Shown piece after piece: positions 8,984 to 18,046 of a stretch of DNA of 26,721 nt; within the stretch, counting starts at the first letter, position 1; the number at the start of each line of letters is the position of its first letter. A model generated the notes under the pieces. It was not told the origin of the DNA, made no database searches, and saw only the letters and a list, made by a program, of their open reading frames with translations. Source of the stretch: Chara braunii (taxonomy: Eukaryota > Streptophyta > Charophyceae > Charales > Characeae); NCBI GenBank assembly GCA_003427395.1, contig BFEA01000413.1, positions 380,611 through 407,331 of the forward strand, read 5' to 3'. The translations under genes and the position numbers were made by a program.

Positions 8984-9057
<74 letters not shown>
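8984..9057. repeat. (GA)n microsatellite, about 37 units
   Basis: Uninterrupted alternating GA from 8984 to 9057, lying within the 5' LTR. Confidence 0.97.
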
Positions 9058-9058
<1 letters not shown>

Positions 9059-9280
9059 AAACACAGATCGGCTTGAGCACGCATATGGCTACGGGTTCAA
9101 TCAGCCCAACACAACGTTGGTCCCATGGCGCCTTGTTTCTCAGGGCCACCTCGTGACTCAGCTGCCGATGTCGTGCATCATAAGGTAGATGGCATGCGCA
9201 GTGTAAACAGAGCTACGAATCTAAACACTCTTGCATTCTCGAATAGAATCCCGACGACAATCGTCTATTCAACAGAAGAG

Positions 9281-9776
9281 TCACTCGTTCCCTACATGCA
9301 TTTACTGTGGAAGGTGCAAAAATGAGACATGCACAGGAAAAGATGATCCCATCACTCAGTACACAGGCATCCACCGTTCAATAGACAAGAAAACAGGGTC
9401 CTTGCGTAGGAGGATTACCAGGAAACTAATGGAAGAGTTCCGGAAGAAGTTCCTTCACACAGAATGCCAACTCATTTCCATTCAAGAGCGGGACAATCAT
9501 TCAGACGCATCATCATTCAAGAGGAGAGTCACTCATTCCCTACATGCATTCACTGTGGAAGGTGCAAAAATGAGACATGCATAGGAAAAGATGATCGCAT
9601 CACTCAGTACACAGGCATCCACCGTTCAATAGACAAGAAAACAGGGTCCTTGCGTAGGAGGATTACCCAGGAAACCAATGGAAGAGTTCCGGAAGAAGTT
9701 CCTTAACACAGAATGCCAACTCATTTTCATTCAAGAGCGGGACAATCATTCAGACGCATCATCATTCAAGAGGAGA
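9281..9776. repeat. Tandem duplication, two units of 248 bp
   Basis: The unit starting with tcactcgttccctacatgca at 9281 recurs at 9529 with only a handful of differences. A third start is cut off near 9776, where the sequence runs into GAGAGA. The unit ends in the hexamer-like gaggagag, so slippage or unequal exchange at GA-rich sequence may have produced it. The period is not a multiple of three, so any peptide changes frame between units. The top-strand peptide contains a C-x2-C-x2-C-x4-C cluster (CIHCGRCKNETC), but the frame argument is against coding. Confidence 0.9.
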
Positions 9777-10193
9777 GAGAGAGAGTCAAATAGAAGATGA
9801 CAAGGTCCGAAAAGAGAAAAGTTCGGCGTCGCCTCCTTACACTCACGCCAAGGGTAACAATCCGCAACTAAGGCGCATTCGCCGTTAATTCCACTATGGC
9901 CCCGGGCCATTCACTCACTCAACTTTAATCATCAACCCTCATATCCGCACCGACGATCCCGGCCGTCGCATGCTAACTCCCACCACTGCGATCGTCACCC
10001 CGCTGTCGTAAACTCGACACGGTTCGCCCGGATCCCACAGTCCTTCGTGGTGATCAAGCGCGCAACCGGCCAGCCTATCGTCAGCCCGACAGGACTTTCC
10101 GACTCGCATCAATCCACTCTGCCTAGCCACTGCTTCCCGAAAGCTAGCTTAGGAATTGAGAACGTAAGAGACATTTGCGGGCGCGCTTGCGGA

Positions 10194-10200
10194 TTTTATA
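10194..10200 (-). promoter_or_regulatory. Possible TATA box of the 5' LTR
   Basis: The minus strand reads TATAAAA, followed by CGCAAGCGCG, a block also found in the second LTR (15358-15370) beside a degenerate AT-rich stretch. If used, transcription would run leftward through the LTR ORF and the primer site. This is motif evidence only. Confidence 0.3.
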
Positions 10201-10409
10201 GTTGCAAGAAAGGAGATAGGAGGGGGAGAGAACGACGGGAAGGCGGGGGTGTAGGAGGAGAAGGAGGATAAGACTTTGAGAAGAGTGCTCCGAGAACGCC
10301 ATGTTGATCCCTCGGAACTCAAGGTTCAACCAATCAGATCCGTCGCGCGATAGGTAGGTCCTGTCGATCCACGCACCTGATTAGCGAGCGGGAGTTATCG
10401 GGGGATCGA

Positions 10410-10680
10410 TTGGGCGTCGTACGCCAGGCTCAGAGGGTGAGAAGAAAAAACGCGCGAGAGGTGGCGCAAGACGGGTCCAAGATTCAGATGATCGAGAAAG
10501 GGAAATGGGCGCGCGAAAGCAAGGCAGGAGAGAGAGAGGGAGAAGGAAAAACAGTTGCGGGGAGAGAAAAAAAGGAGGGAGAAGGGAAGGGAGGCGCGTG
10601 AGGGAGCAATGCGGGGGATAGAGAGGAAGAAGCTTTTGCATGTACGGCGCCGTCAACAAAAAAAGAAAAAGGCACCGAAA
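10410..10680. other. Purine-rich strand-asymmetric stretch within the LTR
   Basis: The plus strand is dominated by G and A (for example ggagagaaaaaaaggaggga near 10560). The overlapping ORFs on either strand are low-complexity shadows. No gene is seen. Confidence 0.6.
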
Positions 10681-11116
10681 CAGTTACAGCTTGCTTCTAT
10701 CCCAATTCAAAAATTGAAATCACCATATCCGCGCGCGAAAAAAAAAACGACGCGGGAAAAAAAAATCCTACGCTTATTCGTATTTACGCAAAATTCTGAG
10801 AGTTTTCCCCGATGTGCCCAAGAACATTTACACACCCAAAAAGGACACGTCGAAGTTCCGCTTATCCCGGAGTTCCCAACTACCGAGCCCAATTCCCAGC
10901 GCGCTTGCTAAGGCGCGCGCAATTTCCCATGTATTTCCCGGATTTGCAAAAGGAAAAACAGAACTCAGCAGTCGAAAGAGCTCTAAAAAAAAAAGGAAAA
11001 TGCAGCACTCGAAAGCAAGAAATCAAAACGGGGTTTTTCCTGGGGTTGGTAGGATACAAGCAAAAGAAAGGGTACGAAAGATAGCACGGTTTCATGAAGT
11101 GGTTCGTCACACGCGT

Positions 11117-11400
11117 TCCTGGCCCTTGCAAGGCCCCAAAACCTCAAAATGCCCACCCTCCCGACGACCACGGCGTTGAAATTTGATTGACGTTGAAATG
11201 TCTCAGGGGTGCAAAATGCAACCCTGACGGGCTGCAAATTGTTTTCATGTGTTAGGCTTTGTTTGGGCGGGAAAAGCTGGCCAAAGTATAACTGTTTTAC
11301 AATGTTTGGGCCCTCCTACGCGGTCCTGGCCTTGCAAGGCCCCAAAACCTCAAAATGCCCACCCTCCCGCCAACCACCGACGTTGAAATTTGATTGACGT
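11117..11400. repeat. 77-bp direct repeat, two copies
   Basis: Copies at 11117-11193 and 11324-11400 both run from tcctggcc through cccaaaacctcaaaatgccc to tttgattgacgt with few differences. A further shared segment (ctgttttacaatgtttgggc at 11292 and its relative at 11442) follows each copy at different spacing, so a larger unit was duplicated and then altered. No terminal inverted repeats were noticed. Confidence 0.85.
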
Positions 11401-11539
11401 GGGGGAGGGATATCGCATGGGCCATTCCTTTAAAAAAAAAAACTGTTTTGCAACTGTTCGGGCCCTCCTCCCCGTGCAGGCATGTCCAGAAACAACCCTT
11501 GAGCTGTATCTGGACGGAAACACCGCCAAAATACATTCA

Positions 11540-12080
11540 AACCTGCTTATGCCGAATGTGAATTGCCCACAAATATTTTCTCTTTACCTTTTTTTTCCGG
11601 GACATTTCAGTGTCCACAGCTCTAGCGGGGGTAGAGCAACATCTTATCATGTGGCTAGTGTGACCGTGCCCCTGGAGGTGACCGCAAATGCCCTATTTAT
11701 TTTTTCGCATTTTCTTCAAAATTTGGCAAAAATTCGTTCACAAAAGCTCTTGCACAATTTCTGGATGGCGCCGTGTGACCAGCCAAGTACCAAATCCCCA
11801 TGCAAGGAATATCACTCTGTACTGGAGCAACCTGACCAGACGGCGGACGCGGGCACGAATGAGCTCCCCTATTCAGCCCCAGTTGAGGCACTAGAGTACA
11901 AGCCTCGTTTATACGAGTACCTCGGGAGATAAACGCTTTTCCTAAGTTTTCTTTCAAAAAGAAAACACTTCAAAAAAGCAAGGAAAAAGAAAAACACTTT
12001 TGGTGTTATATAATTGCCCGCAGAACATCAACAAAGAATGCCAGTGAGCCCCAGCTTTGTGAGGTGATAAAGGGCCTCAC
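11540..12080. other. Intergenic, nothing recognised
   Basis: A plus-strand frame of 180 codons (11390-11932) crosses here, but it starts inside the 77-bp repeat and has no recognisable motif, so I do not call it a gene. The end is A-rich (11940-12000). Confidence 0.5.
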
Positions 12081-12085
12081 CACCC

Positions 12086-12217
12086 CTCTTGAAAACTCGT
12101 TTTCAAGAGTTGCTGCGCTGCGTGGCCACACAGCCTCTCTCTTGAAACTAAGGACTTTCAAGAGCTGTCAGAGTCACCGTGGCTCTTGAAACCCTTTTTC
12201 AAGAGGGGCTCTTGAAA
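12086..12217. repeat. Cluster of three hairpins sharing the CTCTTGAAA stem
   Basis: Three perfect inverted repeats use the same arms. At 12086-12109 the stem is 10 bp with a 4-base loop. At 12139-12164 it is 9 bp with an 8-base loop. At 12183-12205 it is 9 bp with a 5-base loop. An unpaired half (ctcttgaaag) follows at 12208-12217. The loops differ while the arms are identical. Confidence 0.9.
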
Positions 12218-12426
12218 GATTCGGAACCCAGGCTGGTGTGTCCTTGGCCGAACCCTTGAGGGACTATAAAGGCTTGGAAGTACAGGTGGTATAATGAGGA
12301 TGCAGAGTATCTGAGGGGACTCTTGTAGCCCTACCTAAAGCACACAATCTCTGAACGCTGGAGCCATTTCCCAGGAGGTGCAGTTCCCCACCAGTAAATT
12401 GGAGCAATCCCACCCGCAGACCTCAA

Positions 12427-12597
12427 ACCACCAGTACCTTCCCATATGTCAGCCACGGGCCGTTTCGGAAGGCCGTTTCGGAAGGCCGAAATGAAAAACG
12501 GGCCGCCGATTATATTTATCTACAGCGGCCCTCCCCCGCTTGGCCCCTGTGTCACCCGGCGCGTCTCAGCAAAATAGCTGGGAAAGGTACTGGTGGT
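12427..12597. mobile_element. MITE E1 (ACCACCAG family), 171 bp
   Basis: The ends are inverted: ACCACCAGTACCTTCCCA on the left and TGGGAAAGGTACTGGTGGT on the right. TCAA flanks both sides directly (12423-12426, 12598-12601), consistent with a 4-bp target duplication. The interior contains two copies of ggccgtttcggaa in tandem. There is no coding capacity, so it would need a transposase supplied elsewhere. Confidence 0.85.
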
Positions 12598-12775
12598 TCA
12601 ATCTGGGTGGTTTCCTCACCACCACCTGGACAGAGGGGCTGCTGAGGGATGATTTCTCAAATACATGCTTGCGACTTGGAGAATTGGAGGAAGCGAATAT
12701 GGACTACTTCTGAAGTTGTGCCAGTCCACTGCATTTTGGGCACGCATAAATGAAACTGTCCCCTTTTTTTTATAA

Positions 12776-12894
12776 ACCACCAGAACCTTTGACCCCTCCC
12801 TTGTTGAGCCTGGAAATGCCCTGCGTGCCAAAAAAGAACGAGCTGGCGTGCACGGCCACGTCTTCGAAAAATGGCTGGGAAACGTACTGGTGGT
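12776..12894. mobile_element. MITE E2 (ACCACCAG family), 119 bp
   Basis: The left end ACCACCAGAACCTTTG and right end AACGTACTGGTGGT are inverted. ATAA lies on both sides (12772-12775, 12895-12898). The right end with its preceding gctggga matches the longer E1 terminus. It is non-coding. Confidence 0.8.
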
Positions 12895-12899
12895 ATAAA

Positions 12900-13088
12900 A
12901 ACACCAGAACCCCGCCCAACTATTGATGACGAGCCTGAATTCGCCCTGCGCGCCGAAAACAGATGAAGAAGCGGGCCTGCTTTTGGCTGGCACTGCCAGC
13001 CATTGCGGTCTGGTATCCGAACCCCTGAAAAATGCAGCTGTAAACGAGCCGTGACTTTGTTTTTCAAGCGCAGAAAGGTGCTGGTAGT
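12900..13088. mobile_element. MITE E3 (ACCACCAG family), 189 bp, abutting E2 and E4
   Basis: The left end reads AACACCAGAACC and the right end AAAGGTGCTGGTAGT. It starts one base after the ATAA that ends E2, and it shares a single TTAA (13089-13092) with E4. A block resembling its interior (gcagctgtaaacgagcc) recurs near 13701 with another right end, so E3-like copies exist elsewhere in the window. Confidence 0.7.
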
Positions 13089-13092
13089 TTAA

Positions 13093-13247
13093 ACCACCAG
13101 TACTTCCTAAAGTCATGCCCGTAAACACGCCGCAACTTTAGGAAACGTATGGGCCACTACAGATTCTGAAGTGCCCAAATTCATTTGACTAGAAACATTT
13201 CTACTCTATTTTTTCAGCGGCCAATAGATGGGCCAAGTACTGGTGGT
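13093..13247. mobile_element. MITE E4 (ACCACCAG family), 155 bp
   Basis: The left end is ACCACCAGTACTTCC after TTAA (13089-13092), and the right end is CCAAGTACTGGTGGT before TCAA (13248-13251). Its interior is a clear relative of E5 at 25065: taggaaacgta, gggccactacag, cccaaattcat, and actagaaac plus tttctactctatttttt occur in the same order. Confidence 0.85.
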
Positions 13248-13259
13248 TCAATTGCTCCA

Positions 13260-13700
13260 AAGGTGGGGATCCTCACCTACTGGGAATCAGGTCCATCATC
13301 ACATCGGTTCGGAGGCAACGCATACACTGTGGGCCCACAACCCAGCAACTGGTCCCAAACTGGTCCTTCATGCTACCCAGAGCAGGCAAAGAGGCGAGTC
13401 CTGGCCAATCTTGAGAGAACTCCACAATAGAGCTGGCACCTCCAGGTGCAAATTCAACAAAGCAAAGCCGCCAACTTACCGAGCAGGGGGTTCTACAACA
13501 AAGACCATGTTGCCTGTACTAAGGGGCAGGTCCCACATGTTCATGCTTAGAAGGATGAACCTGGATGTAAAAGTGACATGGTTTGTACTGGCATAAACAT
13601 ACTATCAGCGAGGCCTGAGCTGAGGGAGACTCAAAAGCTTGAGGGGATGAAGGGAAGCCAGCCTGGGGCTTATCATCACTCGGCCCAGCGCCAAAAGTTG
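13260..13700. other. Intergenic, no gene seen
   Basis: Only short frames without recognisable motifs. A sequence near 13536 (atgttcatgcttagaaggat) resembles the hairpin at 13785, suggesting an old duplication about 250 bp apart. Confidence 0.5.
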
Positions 13701-13753
13701 CAGCCATTAACGAGCCACATCTCTGACAAATAGCTCGGAAAGGTGCTTGTGGT
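13700..13753. mobile_element. MITE right-end fragment (ACCACCAG family)
   Basis: Ends with GGAAAGGTGCTTGTGGT followed by TTAA (13754-13757), and contains the E3-like gcagccattaacgagcc. No matching left end was found upstream. Confidence 0.55.
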
Positions 13754-13784
13754 TTAACGAAGGAGTGGGTTCCCCTGGTCCTAT

Positions 13785-13807
13785 GTTCATGCTAAAAAAG
13801 CATGAAC
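13785..13807. repeat. Perfect 9-bp hairpin with A5 loop
   Basis: Arms GTTCATGCT and AGCATGAAC around five A residues. Not followed by a T run, so there is no reason to call it a terminator. Confidence 0.8.
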
Positions 13808-13809
13808 CT

Positions 13810-14339
13810 TGCCACTAACTAAGACCAGGTGCATGCAGTGCCTGGGGCCCAGTGCTTTCTAACCATGAGCAGAACAGCAGTGGCGCCTGGTCCTGGAGGC
13901 TTGTGCTATGGTATTGTTTTATACCCAAGCCTCATGATAGTCACATATTAGTGAGAGCTGAGCAAGGCCCGGTGCTGCACACCTTTCGCCTGTAGGAGGG
14001 GGGGGAAAGAACTAAGGGTTTGGCAATAGTTGTACACACATACGATGACTTGGTGTTGATGGACCATCGCGATTGTGAAATCTGAAGCCGTAGTTCCATG
14101 TGCTCTTCCAGCTCTCCGTAACCTTCACGTGCCATTACAAAAACATGCAGGGGCAAGCCTTCAAGCGACAAAAGAGGATAGGTGAAAAAGGGAATTACTA
14201 AGAGAGGATGGGGGCAATGAACATCCATTCACGAGGTCCGCCTTGTAGGAATGTTGATGCTCTACGTCATCCCCTCGACAAAGGTTGAGCCTACTTCTTT
14301 GAACCCTCTATTGTTAACAAAGGAGTTTATATCTCTACT
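13810..14339. other. Intergenic, no gene seen
   Basis: The longest frame (minus, 14228-13941) has no recognisable motif. No repeats beyond a G-run at 13998-14006 were noticed. Confidence 0.5.
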
Positions 14340-15941
14340 TGTGACGCCCAACCTCACGCCCAGTGTGACTTCCTGATTGGAGTGGGATGTGGGTCTGGAA
14401 GTAGCAAGAAAGTCGGTGTGCCAAGGATTTTAGGAAAAAGGGGCGGAGTCCCAGACCGGAACTGGAATCTTCGGTGCCAATGTCCTAAGGACGAGGATGC
14501 AAGTGGTCCGGGCAGGGAAGGGATCGCTCTGAGTTTCCGGTGTATGTAGTTGCGGTCGTCAGATTTCGCCACTAAGGGCTCGTACTCGCGAAGAGCCCTC
14601 CTACTCGTGCAGAGAGGATAATTGCAGAACTACAAAAGAAAAGGAATAAGGGACGCTGGGCCCGATTCCCAGCACGTGTTGCTCCCCACGAATAGATTGG
14701 AGCATTTGTCCCAAAAAAAAAAAAAAGGAATATGCAAGCGCGTGCACGTACCATGGGCCGCATTGTCGGTGAGTTGTAGCGCATGCACGAGTTCGCATGA
14801 ATTCCTCCCCTCAGACTTTAAACAAAGCGACCAACATGCCTTCCTTTGTATTTTTAGTAATCCAATATCAGACAAGCATCCATGTTTTCCAATCAGAATC
14901 CGGAAGCGGGCACACACAGGTACAAACGATCAAAATTATTAAAAAAGCCAGATGTCCTGAAGGAAGAACAACATCATATCAACATGAAAAGAAACGTGAA
15001 GGATGTCCCGAAGGAAGAACAAAATTTACACAGCCAGATGTTCATCTGTCATTACAAAAATAAATCCCACGCTCTCCCTTTCTCTTCCCTCTCTTCAACC
15101 CCCTAAGCATTCCCGTGCAGGCAATCCGTCGCCTCGCACCTATCAACGACTCCGAGTTGTCACCCCGCTTAGCGCAAGTACGCACGCCGGATTCGCCCGT
15201 GTTCCACAGTCCGTCATGGCCACACAGCAATCCCGCACACACACCGCCGGCTCGTCAAATCACCCAACTCTGCACTCACCTTTCCGTCGACCGTACCCGT
15301 TAGTCTATCCTCTCGACCGCGCTAGCCTTCTAGATTTGATTAGAGAGATATTTTATCGCGCTTGCGAAATTTTAGCATCAACGCGAGATATTCGAGATTA
15401 TGCTGAGACAGAGAAAAGAAGAGAGAAGGGAGTGCTTGCAGTAGGCATGCCTGAGCCGCGGCGTGGGGGACGTAGCCACTCTCCACGCATCGATCCAGTC
15501 ATGCACCGCTGTGGCCAATGAGAGGGAGGGAGAGGGGGCTGCGTGTCTGAGAAGCCTGAGGTGAGAAAATTACAGTCACACCCGCACTCATGGAGAGAGG
15601 AAAACGAAGAGACTACAGTTGAGATTATAATTAAGGCGTGGTGGGAGTAAAGTGCGAGACTGAGCGCGGAAGAATGTGCAAGAGTAAGGAGCACCGTGCA
15701 ATTACTAAACATAAAATACGATGACCCCAATATCATAATCTAATTAAAGTCATAATTCCTATTACTCCCGTATTTTTCCCAGCATTTCAAAATTCAAAAA
15801 ATATTTTCCTACGCGATGACCGCGCAAAAGTTCCCTTCCCCGTTTCCAACAGAAAAAGAAAGAAGCCGCGTCAATCATTATTTTTGCGCTCGCTAAGGTG
15901 CGTCCTAACTACCAACCGCCGTGAGACCAGGTTTTCTCACA
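14340..15941 (-). repeat. Second, diverged LTR (orphan) of a related Ty3/gypsy element
   Basis: The stretch begins TGTGACGCCC and ends TTTTCTCACA, so the ends are inverted (TGTGA/TCACA). It shares several ordered blocks with the LTR at 8139-10960: caacctcacgccc, gtgccaaggatttt, gaactggaatc versus gaaactgaaatc, gtcaccccgct with the following ttcgcccg and ccacagtcc, and cgcgcttgcg. No internal element sequence adjoins either end. Five-base flanks (ctact and acaag) do not match, so it may not be a clean solo LTR. A 63-bp retroposon interrupts it at 14650. The plus-strand ORF 15003-15521 is judged a shadow. Confidence 0.6.
14650..14726 (+). mobile_element. 63-bp retroposon with poly-A tail and target duplication
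   Basis: The body 14650-14712 is followed by 14 A residues (14713-14726). AAAAGGAATA lies on both sides (14639-14648 and 14723-14732, the right copy sharing A residues with the tail), as expected for target-primed reverse transcription. The body can fold as a closed three-way junction: outer stem GGGAC/GTCCC, first arm GCTGGG/CCCAGC with 7-base loop CCCGATT, second arm TGCTCC/GGAGCA. Related arms occur at 20194, 20260 and 20535. The first arm and loop resemble a tRNA T-arm. No ORF. Confidence 0.75.
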
Positions 15942-17130
15942 ACAAGGAAGGAAAGGAAAAGAATGAGGGTACTTGTGTGATTAGATCATGCCCCTCCCCC
16001 CAGCCTTTGAGATGCAAATGCGAAGAAAATCGCGCAAAATAGAAAGGAGTTCGTCACATACTTACTTGGATCAAGTGTGTGCGCACCAGTTATTTGCACG
16101 TCCCACAGGCCATGTCCCATTTACATGTCCTCTCATTTTCGAATCCTAGATTAGAGAGTTCAACGTCCAAAAATAACAAATGCAAGCTAGTGGGACTTGG
16201 TCACATGTTCTAGGATTGTGGGGCTAAGCAAAGTTTGAACATGCAATCAGCGGAGAAATTAAGATTCAAAAACAAATTGTTTTCCGTATTGCAAAGGTTC
16301 CTCTTCCATGGACAACTCCAACAAAGAACACCAAACATTCCTTTTCGCCAAGCTCAAGTTCAAATGGTATCCATCTAACTGTAAGCCTACACACATTTGC
16401 ATTATAACACCATATGCATAAGATACAACAATGCCATGGTAGGGTAATACATTTCACATTTTTGCATTGCATAGAGATGACCTCATGACTTGCAAAAAAG
16501 AAAAATCATCCACGTAAGAAAAAACAAGTTCGAGTGTTATGCTACGTTTGTCCTGGATCTTTAAAGACACCCGTTTGTCTCCCACTCTCGTGCGTAGCCC
16601 AAAAATTAATAGTTAATGAGCAGATTGTAACATATTATCTGCCTTCCCCCCCCCCCCCCCTCGTGTTGGTCACAAATAGTGTGAACTTCACTGGTCATGG
16701 TGTCCCAATACCAACAACCTACTTGCAGTTTGCTTAAATCTGTCTTATATGTGTTGATGCAAGCAAGGGCTAAGTGGAGTCTCACTCTGAAGGCCGGCGG
16801 TTGAGGGCTCCATGAGATAATTCATGCTTTTTTGAAAGGTTTTCTTTCAATACCGAATGATATAATATTTAAAACTCGTTTATTTTCAACTCCAGTCTCA
16901 AATTTTTAACTCTACTTTCCTCTTTAGTGTCTACTTCTATATGGATTAGTATCATACATAATGAAATTAGCAACGAAGAGTAGATATAAAGAATTACCAT
17001 CAGTTAATAATAGAAGAGATCCATCTTTCGAAATTCTGGATTTCGAAATCCATCCTCCTAAATTTCTAAATTCCATGATCTTTTTTTTCTCCATTATTAA
17101 CTTTTAGTTCTCCCCTTAACGGGATAACGT
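15942..17130. other. Intergenic, no gene seen
   Basis: AT-leaning DNA with short frames only. It contains a C-run (about 16647-16661) and T/A runs. The segment 16765-16812 has a faint tRNA-like look (taagtggagtctcactctga) but no acceptable B box. Confidence 0.5.
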
Positions 17131-17536
17131 TTTTTTCCAGACAGGATGGTGGTTGGTGTTGAGGGGGCGAGCTTTACACTGCAGTGGTTACACAAGGTGG
17201 AAGGTGTATGCCCTAGAGGGGGTGGGGGGGAATTTTAGGGGTTGCTCTGATCTGGGGCTGGGGTAGACACAACCCAACAGTGACAGAAAAGGGCAATGGG
17301 TGGACATAGATACTTTAGGTAGGAAAATATGAATTGGGCAACGTTTCTGATTTGTATTTTCACTTTTTATTTTTTTAATGCAATCAAGTGTCGACCTGCA
17401 AGCATTGATTGCCTTGGTCCCCACTAACTAGGCAAGACTTCGTCTTTTTTTCTCATCCAACATCACATTTACTGAAGTGGTTGGGGTAAGCATGGGCACT
17501 TGGCGTGCAATTGGACTCCAATCACATGGTACCGGA

Positions 17537-17815
17537 GATGTTTGGCCCAAGTTCTTATGCTGACCATACTTGCGTATGTCCAGTCCAGTCCGGTACCATC
17601 ATCGGTACCAGTCTTGTCCATTCCAGTCAATCCGCTGGGGTATACCCTAGCTGTAGTTTATATTTTTATTCAATCATTATTTGCACAACTTGGAGAACGT
17701 GCGTGTTGAGTCTCCGTCGAGCTGCATTGTCCTCTCCAACTCCATTTTCATCTCTTTCTTCCTCACCCCTTCGTCTTGAAACCGACGGAATATCATTCTG
17801 ACAAGTCCATCACAC
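17537..17815 (+). repeat. Possible LTR end upstream of a plus-strand primer site
   Basis: Because a primer site begins at 17816, the preceding DNA should be the 3' end of a 5' LTR. It ends in ...CA (17813-17814) one base before the site, as expected. A TGTTTGG at 17537 could be the LTR start, but no second copy is available to test it. The sequence shows ccagtccagtccggtaccat direct repeats near 17580. Confidence 0.35.
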
Positions 17816-17827
17816 TGGTATCAGAGC
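17816..17827 (+). promoter_or_regulatory. Primer binding site, initiator Met tRNA type
   Basis: TGGTATCAGAGC is a perfect 12-base match to the initiator-tRNA primer site used by many plant copia and gypsy elements. No gag or pol follows, so this is a truncated plus-strand LTR element. Confidence 0.6.
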
Positions 17828-18046
17828 GGGTAAATTCCCCACTCCCACCCAACCCACCCCGTTGCGTAGGAAGCGACAAGCAAATCACAACTTCGACGTA
17901 TTCCAGAGCGCAAAAGGAAGCGTGATCGAACGCAGGGAAACATAAAACATGTGCAAGACCGTCGCACGCGCGCGCACCCGCGCCCACCTTGCCTCGCGGC
18001 CCTGACCCGCCTCACTCCCATATAAATATCAATAAAACTCCAAAAT

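Larger units (their letters stand above)
1..10960 (-). mobile_element. Degenerate Ty3/gypsy LTR retrotransposon, left end outside the window
   Basis: The domain order on the minus strand is LTR, primer site, gag, CCHC knuckle, protease, reverse transcriptase, RNase H, integrase, then an extra ORF. RNase H before integrase within pol is the Ty3/gypsy order. Coding is split into three frames: ORF1 8092-3752, ORF2 3681-1964 and ORF3 from 1967 to beyond base 1. At least 13 in-frame stops and several frameshifts show the copy cannot make its proteins. The 3' LTR and polypurine tract are not in the window, so LTR-LTR divergence and age cannot be judged. The right limit near 10960 is approximate. 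Confidence 0.85.
8139..10960 (-). repeat. 5' LTR of the Ty3/gypsy element (limits approximate)
   Basis: Sequence next to the primer site is shared with 14350-15941. The block caacctcacgccc and the block gtgccaaggatttt (8216-8229 and 14418-14431) match, and more similarity lies around 9993-10050 versus 15157-15220 and 10180-10205 versus 15355-15375. I read both as diverged LTRs of related elements. This copy is about 2.8 kb against 1.6 kb, the difference being an ORF (8358-8903), a GA tract and a tandem duplication. The exact ends are not fixed. At the primer side the boundary could lie at 8139 or at the TG of 8150-8151; the right end near 10960 is where resemblance fades. Confidence 0.5.

Noticed and set aside
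9231-9706. Cysteine-rich zinc-finger-like protein repeated twice
   Set aside because: The 248-bp repeat period shifts frame between units, and the frame is not kept, so the cysteine cluster is probably incidental.
11390-11932. 180-codon plus-strand ORF
   Set aside because: Begins inside the duplicated 77-bp block, has an A-run-encoded KKK stretch and no recognisable motif.
12616-13128. 170-codon minus-strand ORF
   Set aside because: It runs straight across MITEs E2, E3 and part of E4, including their terminal repeats, so it is a chance frame.
13785-13807. Intrinsic terminator
   Set aside because: The hairpin has no following T run and the context is eukaryotic.
15003-15521. 172-codon plus-strand ORF
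   Set aside because: Lies within the second LTR, antisense to its orientation; the aligned region of the other LTR has no matching frame.
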